Assembly (NCBI RefSeq): GCF_900115055.1
Contig: NZ_FOVD01000004.1
Coordinates: 370,849 to 434,848 of the forward strand
Source: Chryseobacterium oleae
GTDB lineage: Bacteria; Bacteroidota; Bacteroidia; Flavobacteriales; Weeksellaceae
DNA length: 64,000 bases
Reading direction: 5' to 3'
Position numbers and translations under genes: made by a program. Positions 26,692 to 35,675 of the stretch are shown one piece after another. The notes beneath the pieces were generated by a model. That model searched no databases. It saw only the letters and a program-made list of their open reading frames with translations, and was not told the DNA's origin. The stretch's first letter is position 1. Each line of letters opens with the position of its first letter.

Positions 26692-26699
26692 TATATTTG
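26692..26699 (+). promoter_or_regulatory. Promoter -7 box of greA
   Basis: TATATTTG fits the consensus. It is followed by an untranslated leader of about 80 nt that contains a weak hairpin (TCCG/CGGA) and a T-run near 26730-26757. This could be an attenuator, but the stem is short. Confidence 0.5.
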
Positions 26700-26783
26700 T
26701 AAAAGTTAAACGATATAACACGTAATACATTGTCCGGCAAATGTCGGATTATTTTTTTATACCAAACCTAAATTTTGAAAATT

Positions 26784-27254
26784 ATGGCAAGCTATGTAAC
26801 AAAGGAGGGACAAGAGAAAATGAAAGCTGAGCTGGAACAGTTAGAAACTGTGGAAAGACCAAAAATTACCATGCAGATCGCAGAAGCAAGAGATAAAGGA
26901 GATTTGTCTGAAAATGCTGAATATGATGCGGCTAAAGAAGCTCAGGGTATGCTTGAAATGAGAATTTCAAAGCTGAAAGATATTATCGCAACTTCCAAGA
27001 TCATAGATGAAAGTCAATTAGATACTTCAAAGGTTTCTATCCTTACTACGGTAAAACTTAAAAACAATGTTACCAACCAGGAGCAGGTGTTTACATTAGT
27101 ACCGGATAATGAGAGTGACCTTAAAACAGGAAGAATTTCTGTAAATACACCTATTGCAAAAGGATTGCTTGGAAAAGTAATCGGCGAAACAGCTGACATT
27201 ACATTACCAAACGGAAACAAACTGTCTTTCGAAGTATTAGATATTTCCCTATAA
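26784..27254 (+). CDS. greA: Transcription elongation factor GreA
   Basis: 156 aa from the ATG at 26784 (MASYVTKEGQEKM). An in-frame TTG at 26775 is less likely. The coiled-coil hairpin tip GDLSENAEYDAAKE with its acidic residues is diagnostic of GreA, and the FKBP-like C-terminal domain (KGLLGKVIGETADITLPNG) is complete. GreA stimulates RNA cleavage in backtracked RNA polymerase. The HIT gene follows after 56 bp. Confidence 0.97.
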   Translation: MASYVTKEGQEKMKAELEQLETVERPKITMQIAEARDKGDLSENAEYDAAKEAQGMLEMRISKLKDIIATSKIIDESQLDTSKVSILTTVKLKNNVTNQEQVFTLVPDNESDLKTGRISVNTPIAKGLLGKVIGETADITLPNGNKLSFEVLDISL

Positions 27255-27310
27255 TCTAAGTACGATATCCGGAATCAAATCTCTAAAATCTAACCTCTAA
27301 CTTCTACCTT

Positions 27311-27697
27311 ATGAGCAGTATATTCACAAAAATCATTAATGGCGATATTCCCTCTTATACTATTGCCGAGGATGATAACTTTATCGCATTCCTGGACGCA
27401 ATGCCTTTAGTGAAAGGACATACACTGGTAGTTCCCAAGAAAGAAGTAGATCTGATATTTGATCTGGACAGTGAAGAATATAAAAACCTTTGGGGATTTG
27501 CCCAGCAAGTCGCCAAAAAGATTAAAAATGCAGTGCCCTGCGTAAGAGTGGGAGTAGCTGTAGTAGGACTTGAAGTTCCTCATGCCCATATCCACCTCAT
27601 TCCCTTAAACAAAGTGGAAGACATGAACTTCAAAAATGAAAGACTGAAACTAACAGACGAAGAATATAGAGAGATTCAAAACTCCATTATTTCTTAA
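27311..27697 (+). CDS. HIT family protein (nucleotide-binding hydrolase)
   Basis: 128 aa. SIFTKIINGDIPSY starts the fold and the histidine triad is PHAHIHLIPL near residues 95-104. The GxGVxVVG part is the HINT-type strand. The family hydrolyses nucleoside phosphoramidates or similar. It lies between greA and clpX, with its own terminator. Confidence 0.95.
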   Translation: MSSIFTKIINGDIPSYTIAEDDNFIAFLDAMPLVKGHTLVVPKKEVDLIFDLDSEEYKNLWGFAQQVAKKIKNAVPCVRVGVAVVGLEVPHAHIHLIPLNKVEDMNFKNERLKLTDEEYREIQNSIIS

Positions 27698-27703
27698 AAG
27701 CAT

Positions 27704-27735
27704 AAAATCGTAAAAAAGAAATTTTTTACGATTTT
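27704..27735 (+). terminator. Intrinsic terminator between the HIT gene and clpX
   Basis: A perfect 14-bp stem AAAATCGTAAAAAA/TTTTTTACGATTTT has a GAAA loop. Confidence 0.75.
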
Positions 27736-27755
27736 CTTTAACCTTATTATATAGT

Positions 27756-28943
27756 ATGAATTCAAACCAATGTTCTTTCTGCGGCAGAAAAAGAAATGAA
27801 GTACAGATGCTTATTTCCGGGCAGAGCGGCTTTATTTGTGAAAACTGCATCGAACAGGCGCACGTTATTGTAAAAGACAGCGTTTCTAAAGCGGGGACTT
27901 CTCCGGCAGAAAGTATAGACGAACTTAAAAAACCGAAAGAGATCAAAGAATTCCTGAACCAATATGTTATTGGGCAGGATCAGGCAAAAAAGCAGCTTTC
28001 GATCGCGGTATACAATCATTATAAAAGACTGCTTCACGCTCAGGATGAGAACAGAGAAGTAGAACTTGAAAAATCAAATATCATCATGATAGGCGAAACC
28101 GGTACAGGAAAAACTCTTCTGGCAAAAACAATTGCCAGAGAGCTTAACGTTCCTTTCTGTATCGTAGATGCTACCATTCTTACAGAAGCAGGTTATGTGG
28201 GAGAAGATGTGGAAAGTATCCTTTCAAGACTTCTGATGGTGGCTGATTATGATGTGGAAAAGGCAGAAAGAGGAATTGTATTTATTGACGAGATCGATAA
28301 AATTGCAAGAAAATCTGACAATCCAAGCATTACAAGAGATGTTTCCGGAGAAGGAGTGCAACAGGGATTACTGAAACTTCTTGAAGGGAGTATTGTCAAT
28401 GTTCCGCCTCAGGGAGGAAGAAAACACCCGGATCAGAAATACATCCAGGTGAATACTCAGAACATCCTGTTTATTGCCGGTGGTGCCTTTGACGGAATCA
28501 AAGATATCATCGAAAGAAGAATGAACAAGCAAGCCATTGGTTTCAGTTCTGAAAAAATAAATAATACGGACGAAGAAAAATATGTATTGACAAATATCAA
28601 TGCTATTGACCTTCGTACTTTCGGATTAATTCCTGAACTTTTAGGTAGATTCCCGATCATTACCTACCTGGATAAACTGGATAAAGAGACCATGGTAAGA
28701 ATCATGAAAGAACCCAAAAATTCGATCATCAATCAGTTTATAGAACTGTTCAAAATGGATGGCACGAATTTGGTATTTACAGACGGCGCTGTCGAAAAGA
28801 TAGTAGAAGAAACCATTGAAAAAGGATTGGGAGCCAGAGGCTTAAGAGGAACAACTGAAAAAGTTCTGGAGGACTATATGTTTTCAATAGGAGAGGAGAA
28901 AGAAATCATATTAACAGAGGATAATATTTTTGTTAATAAATAA
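27756..28943 (+). CDS. clpX: ATP-dependent Clp protease ATP-binding subunit ClpX
   Basis: 395 aa. The N-terminal zinc-binding domain has CSFCGRKR and CENC. The AAA+ module has Walker A GETGTGKTLLAK, Walker B FIDEID, the ClpX pore-loop region EAGYVGEDVES, and the IGF loop (KQAIGF) for ClpP docking. ClpX unfolds substrates for ClpP. clpP is not in the window, and the gene stands alone between terminators. Confidence 0.98.
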   Translation: MNSNQCSFCGRKRNEVQMLISGQSGFICENCIEQAHVIVKDSVSKAGTSPAESIDELKKPKEIKEFLNQYVIGQDQAKKQLSIAVYNHYKRLLHAQDENREVELEKSNIIMIGETGTGKTLLAKTIARELNVPFCIVDATILTEAGYVGEDVESILSRLLMVADYDVEKAERGIVFIDEIDKIARKSDNPSITRDVSGEGVQQGLLKLLEGSIVNVPPQGGRKHPDQKYIQVNTQNILFIAGGAFDGIKDIIERRMNKQAIGFSSEKINNTDEEKYVLTNINAIDLRTFGLIPELLGRFPIITYLDKLDKETMVRIMKEPKNSIINQFIELFKMDGTNLVFTDGAVEKIVEETIEKGLGARGLRGTTEKVLEDYMFSIGEEKEIILTEDNIFVNK

Positions 28944-28972
28944 AATATTTTTTTTTCTTTAAAAAAAAATCT

Positions 28973-28980
28973 TACCTTTG
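28973..28980 (+). promoter_or_regulatory. Promoter -7 box for the secreted protein at 29019
   Basis: TACCTTTG fits TAnnTTTG. It follows a T/A-rich upstream tract and lies 38 bp before the start codon. Confidence 0.6.
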
Positions 28981-29018
28981 CGGGTGAAGATTGTATTAAC
29001 ACACAAATAATTTATACA

Positions 29019-30950
29019 ATGAGAAAAAGTTTATTTGCTATAGGTCTTTTAGCAATTAGTTACTCTGTTCAGGCGCAGGTACTATGTCACGTTGACACTA
29101 ATGCTAATATGTATGTGAGCGAAGGCACCCTTGTTTATAGTGGTGGAGGTGTGCAGACGAAAGGTAATGGCCTTTTGGATGTGCACGGAAACGTCATGGT
29201 TGTAGGTACAGCCGGAGATGCTTTTAAAACAATAGACGCTGCTGGTGGAGATAAAACCGATGGCGGAAATATTATTTTAAGACTTAATACTCCCGGGAAT
29301 ACCGACGACGCATCTACTTATGGACAGTTATATGTTGATGGCTTAAGCCAGGCACAGATTACTGGAATCGTAAGTAAAGAATTCAGAACCAAGAAACATG
29401 GTAATGGGGATTTTTATCAGCAGGTAGCAATGCCTTTCTCTGGTAAAGTCTTGAACACATTATCCACTGAACTTGGTAAAACATTCGGAACAGTAAGAAG
29501 AAGTAAAAACGAAATCTTAAAATGGAACAACACTGGTGCTGTTGCTGATTTTACAGATTTGACTACTCCTACAAGTGATGCTACCGGATATTATATGCTG
29601 GGATCAGCCAATAATAATCTGGACACAAGCAGCGCACTTCGTACCGTTAATGGCCGTCCTTATACAACATTGGCTAGTAATGTATCTCTTCAGAATGGAG
29701 GGAATGTTAGTTTCAATGCAGGAGGAAGTGCTCTTAATGCCTACAACGAAAGATACAACACCTACCTTCAGGATCAGTTCGAAGTATCGATAACACCATG
29801 GGCAAACACTTACGGTAAGAATATTTATCAGTTTGGAAATCCTTTCTTAACGAATCTTGATTTGTCAAAAATCGGATATGTTGAAAACGGAGGAACTACT
29901 GATAATAATAATATTCCTAACCTTTGGGGAGTAAGATACGACCCGGGAACTGTAACAGTAGGATCCCAAGGTAATGCATACAGTTCTGGAGCATTGATTC
30001 AGACTTATGCTCTTAATGGAGTTCCTGTTGGAGATATTGGAATGATCATCAAGCCAATGCAAACTTTCGTACTGAAATTAAGAACTTCTGCTCCACAGGC
30101 ATTAAACTTCAACACCCTTAGAAGATTTAATCAAACGGTAAGAGCTGCAGCTACGGATTACAGCGTTACTGCTGCCAAAAATGGTGCGAAAAGTACTGAT
30201 GGTACTGTAAAACAGCTTGGAGTAATTGGTTTAGATGCTAACGGAAATGAATTGGCAAGAACGTATTATGTAGTTTCACCTGATGCTACTACAGGTCACC
30301 AGACTTCAATAGCAACTACGGTTCAGGCTACAGCTACAAGTGAGAACATGATCGGTACATTTGAAGAAGCTTTAAATGGTGGTTATGATTCAAACTATAC
30401 AGCACAGTATTGGCTATATATCAATGAAGCCAATGAAAATAACTTTAAAGGAAAAAATGTTAAACTTGTAAATTATAAGACTGATAAAGTTAAATCTTAC
30501 AAGTTCGAAATAAGAGAAAACGGAGAGTTGGTTCCTACAGGAACTCACCTACTGTCTGCAGGTATCGGATTCTATTATAAAGCATCCAACGGTACTGTAC
30601 AACAGGCAACACAGGGAGGTATTGCACCTAACGCTGTTGCATCTTATGATTTATATTATGGTGATCCAAATAATGTAGTGTTAGGTACAAAAGATACTAA
30701 TAATGTTCCTTCAAGAACAATGGTAGTATACAATCCGGAAATTACCAACTACATTGTTAGATTTGATCCAAACTGGAAAAAAGCAGATATTGAAGTTTAT
30801 GATATGAGCGGAAAACTGGTTATCTCTAAAAAGGCAGTTGATGCATCTAGGGATTTTGTAATTGAGCTTAACGGCGCTGTTAAAAATTCTTATGTTGTAA
30901 AAATTGTCTCTGATAAAGGAGAAACCGTTAACACTAAAATCTTAAAATAA
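29019..30950 (+). CDS. Secreted surface protein with T9SS-type C-terminal domain
   Basis: 643 aa. The signal peptide ends at SVQAQ. Next comes the repeat-poor, Asn/Thr/Gly-rich beta-strand segment VLCHVDTNANMYVSEGTLVYSGGGVQ, which looks like an adhesin-type N-terminus. The last 75 residues carry DIEVYDMSGKLVISKKA and NSYVVKIVSDKGETVNTKILK, a T9SS type A-like sorting domain. I do not recognise a catalytic domain; a structural surface role is inferred. The small Gly-rich membrane protein gene follows 5 bp later. Confidence 0.8.
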   Translation: MRKSLFAIGLLAISYSVQAQVLCHVDTNANMYVSEGTLVYSGGGVQTKGNGLLDVHGNVMVVGTAGDAFKTIDAAGGDKTDGGNIILRLNTPGNTDDASTYGQLYVDGLSQAQITGIVSKEFRTKKHGNGDFYQQVAMPFSGKVLNTLSTELGKTFGTVRRSKNEILKWNNTGAVADFTDLTTPTSDATGYYMLGSANNNLDTSSALRTVNGRPYTTLASNVSLQNGGNVSFNAGGSALNAYNERYNTYLQDQFEVSITPWANTYGKNIYQFGNPFLTNLDLSKIGYVENGGTTDNNNIPNLWGVRYDPGTVTVGSQGNAYSSGALIQTYALNGVPVGDIGMIIKPMQTFVLKLRTSAPQALNFNTLRRFNQTVRAAATDYSVTAAKNGAKSTDGTVKQLGVIGLDANGNELARTYYVVSPDATTGHQTSIATTVQATATSENMIGTFEEALNGGYDSNYTAQYWLYINEANENNFKGKNVKLVNYKTDKVKSYKFEIRENGELVPTGTHLLSAGIGFYYKASNGTVQQATQGGIAPNAVASYDLYYGDPNNVVLGTKDTNNVPSRTMVVYNPEITNYIVRFDPNWKKADIEVYDMSGKLVISKKAVDASRDFVIELNGAVKNSYVVKIVSDKGETVNTKILK

Positions 30951-30955
30951 ATATT

Positions 30956-31177
30956 ATGAAAACTATTAATAAACTAGTAATTGCTCTTTTCTTATTCGGA
31001 ACATTTCTGGTCAAGGCCGATGACGAAGTTCCACCAGTACCGGGAGGAGGTGGTACCGGAGGGGTAGGACCGGGAGCTGCTGCATCACCTATTGACATGT
31101 ACGTTTATCTGCTGTCTGTAGTTGCCATTGCACTTATTATATTCTATACAAAGAAATTAAAAAGCGTAAAAGCCTAA
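30956..31177 (+). CDS. Small Gly/Pro-rich single-pass membrane protein
   Basis: 73 aa. A signal-like N-terminus (KLVIALFLFGTFLVKA), then a Pro/Gly-rich linker (VPPVPGGGGTGGVGPG), then a C-terminal transmembrane helix (YVYLLSVVAIALIIFYTKK) with a basic tail. It starts 5 bp after the T9SS-type gene and is probably cotranslated with it. I know such short proteins paired with T9SS-exported proteins in this group, but not their function. Confidence 0.7.
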   Translation: MKTINKLVIALFLFGTFLVKADDEVPPVPGGGGTGGVGPGAAASPIDMYVYLLSVVAIALIIFYTKKLKSVKA

Positions 31178-31198
31178 AATTTTATTAAAATAACATTA

Positions 31199-31229
31199 AA
31201 CTCTCTGATTAATCAGAGAGTTTTTTTAT
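31199..31229 (+). terminator. Intrinsic terminator
   Basis: The perfectly palindromic stem AACTCTCTGAT.TAATCAGAGAGTT is followed by seven T. It ends the 29019-31177 pair. Confidence 0.88.
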
Positions 31230-31238
31230 TTTTACTCT

Positions 31239-32531
31239 ATGAAAAAGATATATATATTATCTGCAGTATTAGCTGCATTTTCTCTGCAGGCCCAGTTTAC
31301 GGTTACAGTCCAGGCTCCTGCCGAATTTAAAGATCAGGATGCCATTCTATATACATTAAACGGCTCAAAAGATATCATCGTTACCAAAGAACAGAATAAG
31401 AATAATTCATGGACTTTCAAGTATCCAGGCCATTATATGGGGATGATGAAAGTGTATTTTCCTACTTCAAATAACGCGGTAAGCTTTGTTTCGGAGAATA
31501 AAAATATAAGTGTAAAATTGGATGTTCAGAATGGTAAAGTCAAAGATGTAGCCTATCTTGATGAAGTGAATGATATTATGAGCAAGCAGCAGGAAGGTTC
31601 CCAGAAAAAAGAACTTATTCTTCCTGCATTGGCACAGATCAAAGAATACTATAAAGACAATACCGATTTCGGAAAAGCTCTGAAAACTGAAATAGACAGA
31701 CTTTCCGGAACCAGCACTGGTGTTGACGCTGCCAAACATCCTTTTATTTCTTATTATAATACCAATTACGCTAAATTCCTGTCTAACTCAGCAGATCCCG
31801 CAAAAAAGGTGACTCAGGACGATATTGTTAACTTCCTGGATAAGTCTAATGATATGCTTGAGTCTTCATCACTTTTAAGGCCTGTTTTGGTGTCATATCT
31901 TAACTCCGGAGGAAATACGAATGTTGGAGCTTCAGTGGATACACTTTTGGACCGTTTAAAGGTAGAAACTCCAAGAGGGCAGACTGTTTTATCTGAGCTT
32001 ATCGACATCTTTGACGCCTATGATATGGAAGAGTTTAAAACCAAGTATCTGACCCTTGCGAAAAACCTTAAATGCACCATTACCGACAGACTTGCCACTA
32101 CTTTAAAATCCAATGCGAATGTGGAAATGGGTGCTGCATTTCCTAATGTGAAATTCCAGTCGGCAACAAACACATCTGCAAAGTCACTGTATGACGTTAA
32201 AGCGGATAAAAAAGTGATCATTTTCTGGTCTTCAACATGTTCTCACTGTGAAAGTGAGCTACCACAGCTTTTAGCAAAATACAATGATTTAAAAGCGAAA
32301 AATATTCAGGTTGTCGGCCTGTCTTTAGATACGGATAAAAATTCCTATACTCAGAAAATCGCTGCATTTCCATGGATCAATGACTCGGAATTAAGAGGAT
32401 GGAACAGTACTTACGTAGATATGTATAATGTTCATGCAACTCCGACGTATTTTATTTTAGATGCTAACAATAAGATAATCAATAAACCAGACCACGTAGG
32501 TGATGTTTTGGAATATTTTAAGTTAAAATAA
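31239..32531 (+). CDS. TlpA-like thioredoxin-fold lipid/periplasmic protein
   Basis: 430 aa with a signal peptide ending at LQAQ. Residues about 20-110 resemble the N-terminal beta-domain common in Bacteroidota TlpA-like proteins, and residues about 110-280 are helical. The last 140 residues are a redoxin fold with the CxxC motif in FWSSTCSHCESELPQL (about residues 328-343) and the cis-Pro loop ATPTYFILD. It is expected to reduce periplasmic disulfides. It starts 9 bp after the terminator hairpin's T-run and stands alone. Confidence 0.88.
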   Translation: MKKIYILSAVLAAFSLQAQFTVTVQAPAEFKDQDAILYTLNGSKDIIVTKEQNKNNSWTFKYPGHYMGMMKVYFPTSNNAVSFVSENKNISVKLDVQNGKVKDVAYLDEVNDIMSKQQEGSQKKELILPALAQIKEYYKDNTDFGKALKTEIDRLSGTSTGVDAAKHPFISYYNTNYAKFLSNSADPAKKVTQDDIVNFLDKSNDMLESSSLLRPVLVSYLNSGGNTNVGASVDTLLDRLKVETPRGQTVLSELIDIFDAYDMEEFKTKYLTLAKNLKCTITDRLATTLKSNANVEMGAAFPNVKFQSATNTSAKSLYDVKADKKVIIFWSSTCSHCESELPQLLAKYNDLKAKNIQVVGLSLDTDKNSYTQKIAAFPWINDSELRGWNSTYVDMYNVHATPTYFILDANNKIINKPDHVGDVLEYFKLK

Positions 32532-32532
32532 T

Positions 32533-32563
32533 TTTGGTGGTAAACAAATATTTTCTATATTTG
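32533..32563 (+). promoter_or_regulatory. Promoter of tRNA-Met
   Basis: TTTTGG (32532-32537) and TATATTTG (32556-32563) are about 19 bp apart, close to the Bacteroidota housekeeping consensus. The tRNA begins 12 bp after the -7 box. Confidence 0.7.
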
Positions 32564-32575
32564 CACCACCAAAAC

Positions 32576-32649
32576 GGCGAGGTAGCTCAGTTGGTTAGAG
32601 CGCAGGATTCATAACCCTGAGGTCACGGGTTCAATTCCCGTCTTCGCTA
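32576..32649 (+). tRNA. tRNA-Met (CAT anticodon)
   Basis: A 74-nt cloverleaf. Acceptor arm GGCGAGG pairs with CTTCGCT (one G-T at each of two positions), the D-arm is GCTC/GAGC, the anticodon loop is TTCATAA with CAT, and the T-arm is CGGGTTCAATTCCCG. The CCA end is not encoded. Isotype could be elongator Met or Ile2 (lysidine-modified CAT); the elongator Met reading is preferred. Confidence 0.93.
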
Positions 32650-32657
32650 CAATAAGA

Positions 32658-32688
32658 GGGAAAGTAATAGATTTACTTTCCCTTTTTT
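32658..32688 (+). terminator. Intrinsic terminator after tRNA-Met
   Basis: The stem GGGAAAGTAA/TTACTTTCCC has a 5-nt loop and is followed by six T. Confidence 0.85.
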
Positions 32689-32862
32689 ATTTTAGTGATT
32701 CGTCGTTACTTATTTTAAAATCCTGAATTAAAAATTCCTTACGATAAGTTTTACGTGACTTATCTATTCTTTTTTCCATAGACTATTCCATCCTTAAGTT
32801 TCTAAGTGACTATTTATATTGGCCTGGAATCAGTTTATTAAATTTCACTGATATGGGATAAA

Positions 32863-32909
32863 TTACGTATAAATACGTAATCCTTTTTCAAGCCTTGTTC
32901 CTAGATTTG
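32863..32909 (+). promoter_or_regulatory. Promoter with palindromic operator, tyrosinase operon (site A)
   Basis: A perfect palindrome TTACGTA-TAAA-TACGTAA (32863-32880) lies 21 bp before TAGATTTG (32902-32909), which fits the -7 consensus. No good -33 TTG element is present, so the palindrome probably binds an activator. Exactly the same arrangement is found at 35459-35505. Confidence 0.68.
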
Positions 32910-32989
32910 TGGTTAACATGAAATCTGCCTGTAAAGAGCAGTAACTTCTGATAGAAAATTGATAACCATAAAAACTAAAAACTAATTCT

Positions 32990-34507
32990 ATGGCAAAGTT
33001 TACAAGAAAAAATGCTTGGGAGTATAATGGTACTTTTGACAACCCGGATCTTTTGTGGTATGCAAAAGCAGTAGGGGTTATGCAGTCCTGGGCTTTAAAT
33101 GATGAAAACAGCTGGTGGTTTTTTGCAGCCATGCACGGTGAGCAAATGGGTGGAAATACATTTCCGAACTGGAATGTTCTTCCCGGACCTCCGAATGTTC
33201 CTACAAGTCCGCTTCCGGATACAGATACAATGAATAAATACTGGAATCAGTGTCAGCATCAGAGCTGGTATTTTGCACCATGGCACCGTGGGTACCTTAT
33301 TGCTCTTGAAGAACAGATCCGCCAGGCGGTGATCAGTTTAGGTGGTCCGGCAGACTGGGCACTTCCATACTGGAATTATCTGGGAGCAGGTGACCAGTAC
33401 AAAATACCTCCGGCATTTACACAGGAAACCCTTCCTGACGGGAAAACCCCGAATCCTTTATATGTAACCGCAAGATATGGCCCTAAAAGTGATGGAAACG
33501 TTTATGTGGTGATTCCACCACTTTCAGAAGCTTGTCAGGGAAATACCATTTATACGGGAAGCAATTCTGCAACGTCAAAACCAGGGTATGGCGGACCGGA
33601 AACCAAATTTTCACACGACGGTGCCACCAGTGGTAACCTTGAGAGTAATCCACATAATCTGGTGCACGTACAGGTAGGAGGAAATGACGGAATAATGTCT
33701 GATCCTGATTCTGCAGGACTTGACCCGATTTTTTATCTTCACCACTGTAATATCGACAGAATGTGGGCTGCATGGAATGTAAAGAACAGTAATCCCATTA
33801 ATCCACTGTGGTTAGGAGGACCGGCACTTTACGGCGAAAGAGAATTCATCATGCCTTTACCGGATAATAAAGCCTGGGTGTATACGCCTGCAGAAATGAC
33901 GAGTTTAGCTAAGCTTGATTATACGTATGATGATCTTGAACCTACAACGGCTCCTATCGTGGAGAAAACGCTTTCCCAAAGATTGACTAAATTAGGAGCA
34001 CAATCTGTAGAAACAGAAAATTTACAAGAACAAGATATGGACTTAGGAGACAACTCAGAACTTGTAGGTGCCAATGCCGGACAAGTTCAGATAGACGGAT
34101 CAGGAGCGAAAACGACCGTTAAGTTAGAAAGCAGTTCCTGGAAGAATGTACCCAACAGCCTGATGAAAGCCTCTGTATCCAATTTACCGGATCAGGTCTA
34201 TCTTCAGCTGGAAAATGTCAAAGGAACACGAGATGCGAATATTTTGAACGTTTCTGTTAATCATCAGCTTGCCGGACATGTTTCTCTTTTCGGGTTGCGT
34301 AATGCTTCCGATAAAGACGGGCACAATGGTGGAACAGGACTTACCTTTATTCTTAATATTACAGACATTATCGACAATCTGTTTATCAATAATCAGCTTG
34401 ATATTAATTCTCTGGATGTAACCATCCTGCCGGATAATGTGATTCCTTCTGATGAAAAAATTACGGTAGGTCGCGTAAGCATCTATCGTGAAGAGCAGAA
34501 ACTATGA
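32990..34507 (+). CDS. Tyrosinase family copper protein with polyphenol-oxidase-like C-terminal domain
   Basis: 505 aa. The CuA ligands are His49, His90 and His99 (MHGEQ, HQHQSW, WHRGYL) and the CuB ligands His222, His226 and His252 (NPHNLVH, YLHHCNIDRMW). Tyrosinases oxidise phenols or catechols to quinones. Residues about 370-505 (LENVKGTRDANILNVSVN, LNITDIIDNL, ITVGRVSIYRE) resemble the C-terminal domain of plant polyphenol oxidases, where it caps the active site. No signal peptide is visible, although copper oxidases are often exported. It overlaps the DUF2182 gene by 4 bp (ATGA). Confidence 0.92.
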   Translation: MAKFTRKNAWEYNGTFDNPDLLWYAKAVGVMQSWALNDENSWWFFAAMHGEQMGGNTFPNWNVLPGPPNVPTSPLPDTDTMNKYWNQCQHQSWYFAPWHRGYLIALEEQIRQAVISLGGPADWALPYWNYLGAGDQYKIPPAFTQETLPDGKTPNPLYVTARYGPKSDGNVYVVIPPLSEACQGNTIYTGSNSATSKPGYGGPETKFSHDGATSGNLESNPHNLVHVQVGGNDGIMSDPDSAGLDPIFYLHHCNIDRMWAAWNVKNSNPINPLWLGGPALYGEREFIMPLPDNKAWVYTPAEMTSLAKLDYTYDDLEPTTAPIVEKTLSQRLTKLGAQSVETENLQEQDMDLGDNSELVGANAGQVQIDGSGAKTTVKLESSSWKNVPNSLMKASVSNLPDQVYLQLENVKGTRDANILNVSVNHQLAGHVSLFGLRNASDKDGHNGGTGLTFILNITDIIDNLFINNQLDINSLDVTILPDNVIPSDEKITVGRVSIYREEQKL

Positions 34508-35271
34508 AAACCTCGAAAAGGATCCGTTATTCAATAAGTATAACGATTCTGGCGGTAAGTGCTTTCTTTTGGATAATTCTGCTGTTTAATCCCGGCGGGA
34601 TTATGACGGTAAAGCATTGTCATGTTAGCCTTGAAGGACCATCCAAAGCTTCATTACAGATGATGCTTCAGATGAATCCGGTCTCTGATCTGATGATCGG
34701 CTGGACCCTGATGGTATTGGCGATGATGCTGCCAAAACTGATTACCCCGGTACAGTATATTTATGACCGCAGTTTCAAAAGCCGCAGGTTTTGGTCTGCA
34801 TTACTTTTCATATTGGGATATACAGCAGTATGGATTGTCATGGGCTTTTTTATGAATGCGATCATTGTAGGGCTGAATCTGCTTCTACCGAATTCTTACA
34901 TTCCTGCATTGGCAGTGGGAATCATTGCTGTGATATGGCAGTTTTCTCCGATCAAGCAAAAATGTCTGAACCGCGGACATGATCACGTTGCGCTTGCTGC
35001 GTTCGGTTCCGAGGCAGATCGTGATGCATTTATGTTTGGAATTATGCACGGAGTCTGGTGTGTGGGAGCAGGATGGGCACTGATGCTTTTCCCGATGTTG
35101 CTGCCTTCCGGACATAATCTGGCGATGATTGTCGTTACTTTCATCATGATCAGTGAACATATGGAACATCCGAGATCTCCGGGATGGCATTTCAGTTTTC
35201 GTTTGAAGCTGCTCCGTGTTATGATTGCACAGACCAGACTTAACATGAAAAATATATTGAAATTCAATTAA
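34504..35271 (+). CDS. DUF2182 family membrane protein
   Basis: 255 aa with about six transmembrane helices. The signature WTLMVLAMMLP at the second helix, the SPIKQKCLNR segment and GIMHGVWCVGAGWALML match DUF2182, a predicted metal-binding integral membrane family. Its start overlaps the tyrosinase stop, so the two proteins are made in coupled fashion. A role in copper delivery or quinone handling for the tyrosinase is inferred from the pairing. Confidence 0.82.
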   Translation: MKTSKRIRYSISITILAVSAFFWIILLFNPGGIMTVKHCHVSLEGPSKASLQMMLQMNPVSDLMIGWTLMVLAMMLPKLITPVQYIYDRSFKSRRFWSALLFILGYTAVWIVMGFFMNAIIVGLNLLLPNSYIPALAVGIIAVIWQFSPIKQKCLNRGHDHVALAAFGSEADRDAFMFGIMHGVWCVGAGWALMLFPMLLPSGHNLAMIVVTFIMISEHMEHPRSPGWHFSFRLKLLRVMIAQTRLNMKNILKFN

Positions 35272-35331
35272 ATATTTTTGTTTTCTACTATATTCTACTA
35301 CTTCACCGGACTTATGTAAAATAAGGGTGAG

Positions 35332-35358
35332 AAAACCGCACTGAGTGCGGTTTTTTTT
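35332..35358 (+). terminator. Intrinsic terminator after the tyrosinase-DUF2182 operon
   Basis: The stem AAAACCGCAC/GTGCGGTTTT with a TGA loop runs into a T-tract of eight. Confidence 0.88.
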
Positions 35359-35458
35359 GTGACTTGATACTAATTTCCCATTCATGGGATTTTTAAGGTT
35401 GTTATTCCGTCTTTATTAAAAGGGTTCTAGCAATAGGTATAAACTTTGAAAAATAAAT

Positions 35459-35505
35459 TTGCGTAGAAATACGTAAAGAATTTCAAAGAGGAATTTCTAG
35501 CTTTG
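35459..35505 (+). promoter_or_regulatory. Promoter with palindromic operator, 577-aa/cytochrome c operon (site B)
   Basis: TTGCGTA-GAAA-TACGTAA (35459-35476) lies 21 bp before TAGCTTTG (35498-35505). The palindrome, spacing and CTAGnTTTG box repeat the arrangement at 32863-32909, so the two operons are probably coregulated. Confidence 0.68.
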
Positions 35506-35675
35506 AGTATCATAATTTACTTTTCACGTGAGCATCAGTAGAAAAATTATTTTCTGGTGGTGCTTTCTGAAAACAGATCTTCACTGCACTTTCGGTGCTG
35601 ATGTATTGGAGAATGAACATTCTTACCGCAGTTACTTCAAATTCTTAAAACTACATACCATTAAAAATTAAAACC

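Larger units (their letters stand above)
35272..35675. other. Intergenic region before the 577-aa protein
   Basis: Holds a terminator (35332-35358) and the palindrome/promoter B (35459-35505). The remaining leader of about 170 nt up to the start codon shows no gene and no clear structured RNA. Confidence 0.55.

Noticed and set aside
26730..26757. Attenuator hairpin in the greA leader
   Set aside because: The stem is only about five pairs; the T-run may be chance in AT-rich DNA. Mentioned only in the promoter entry.
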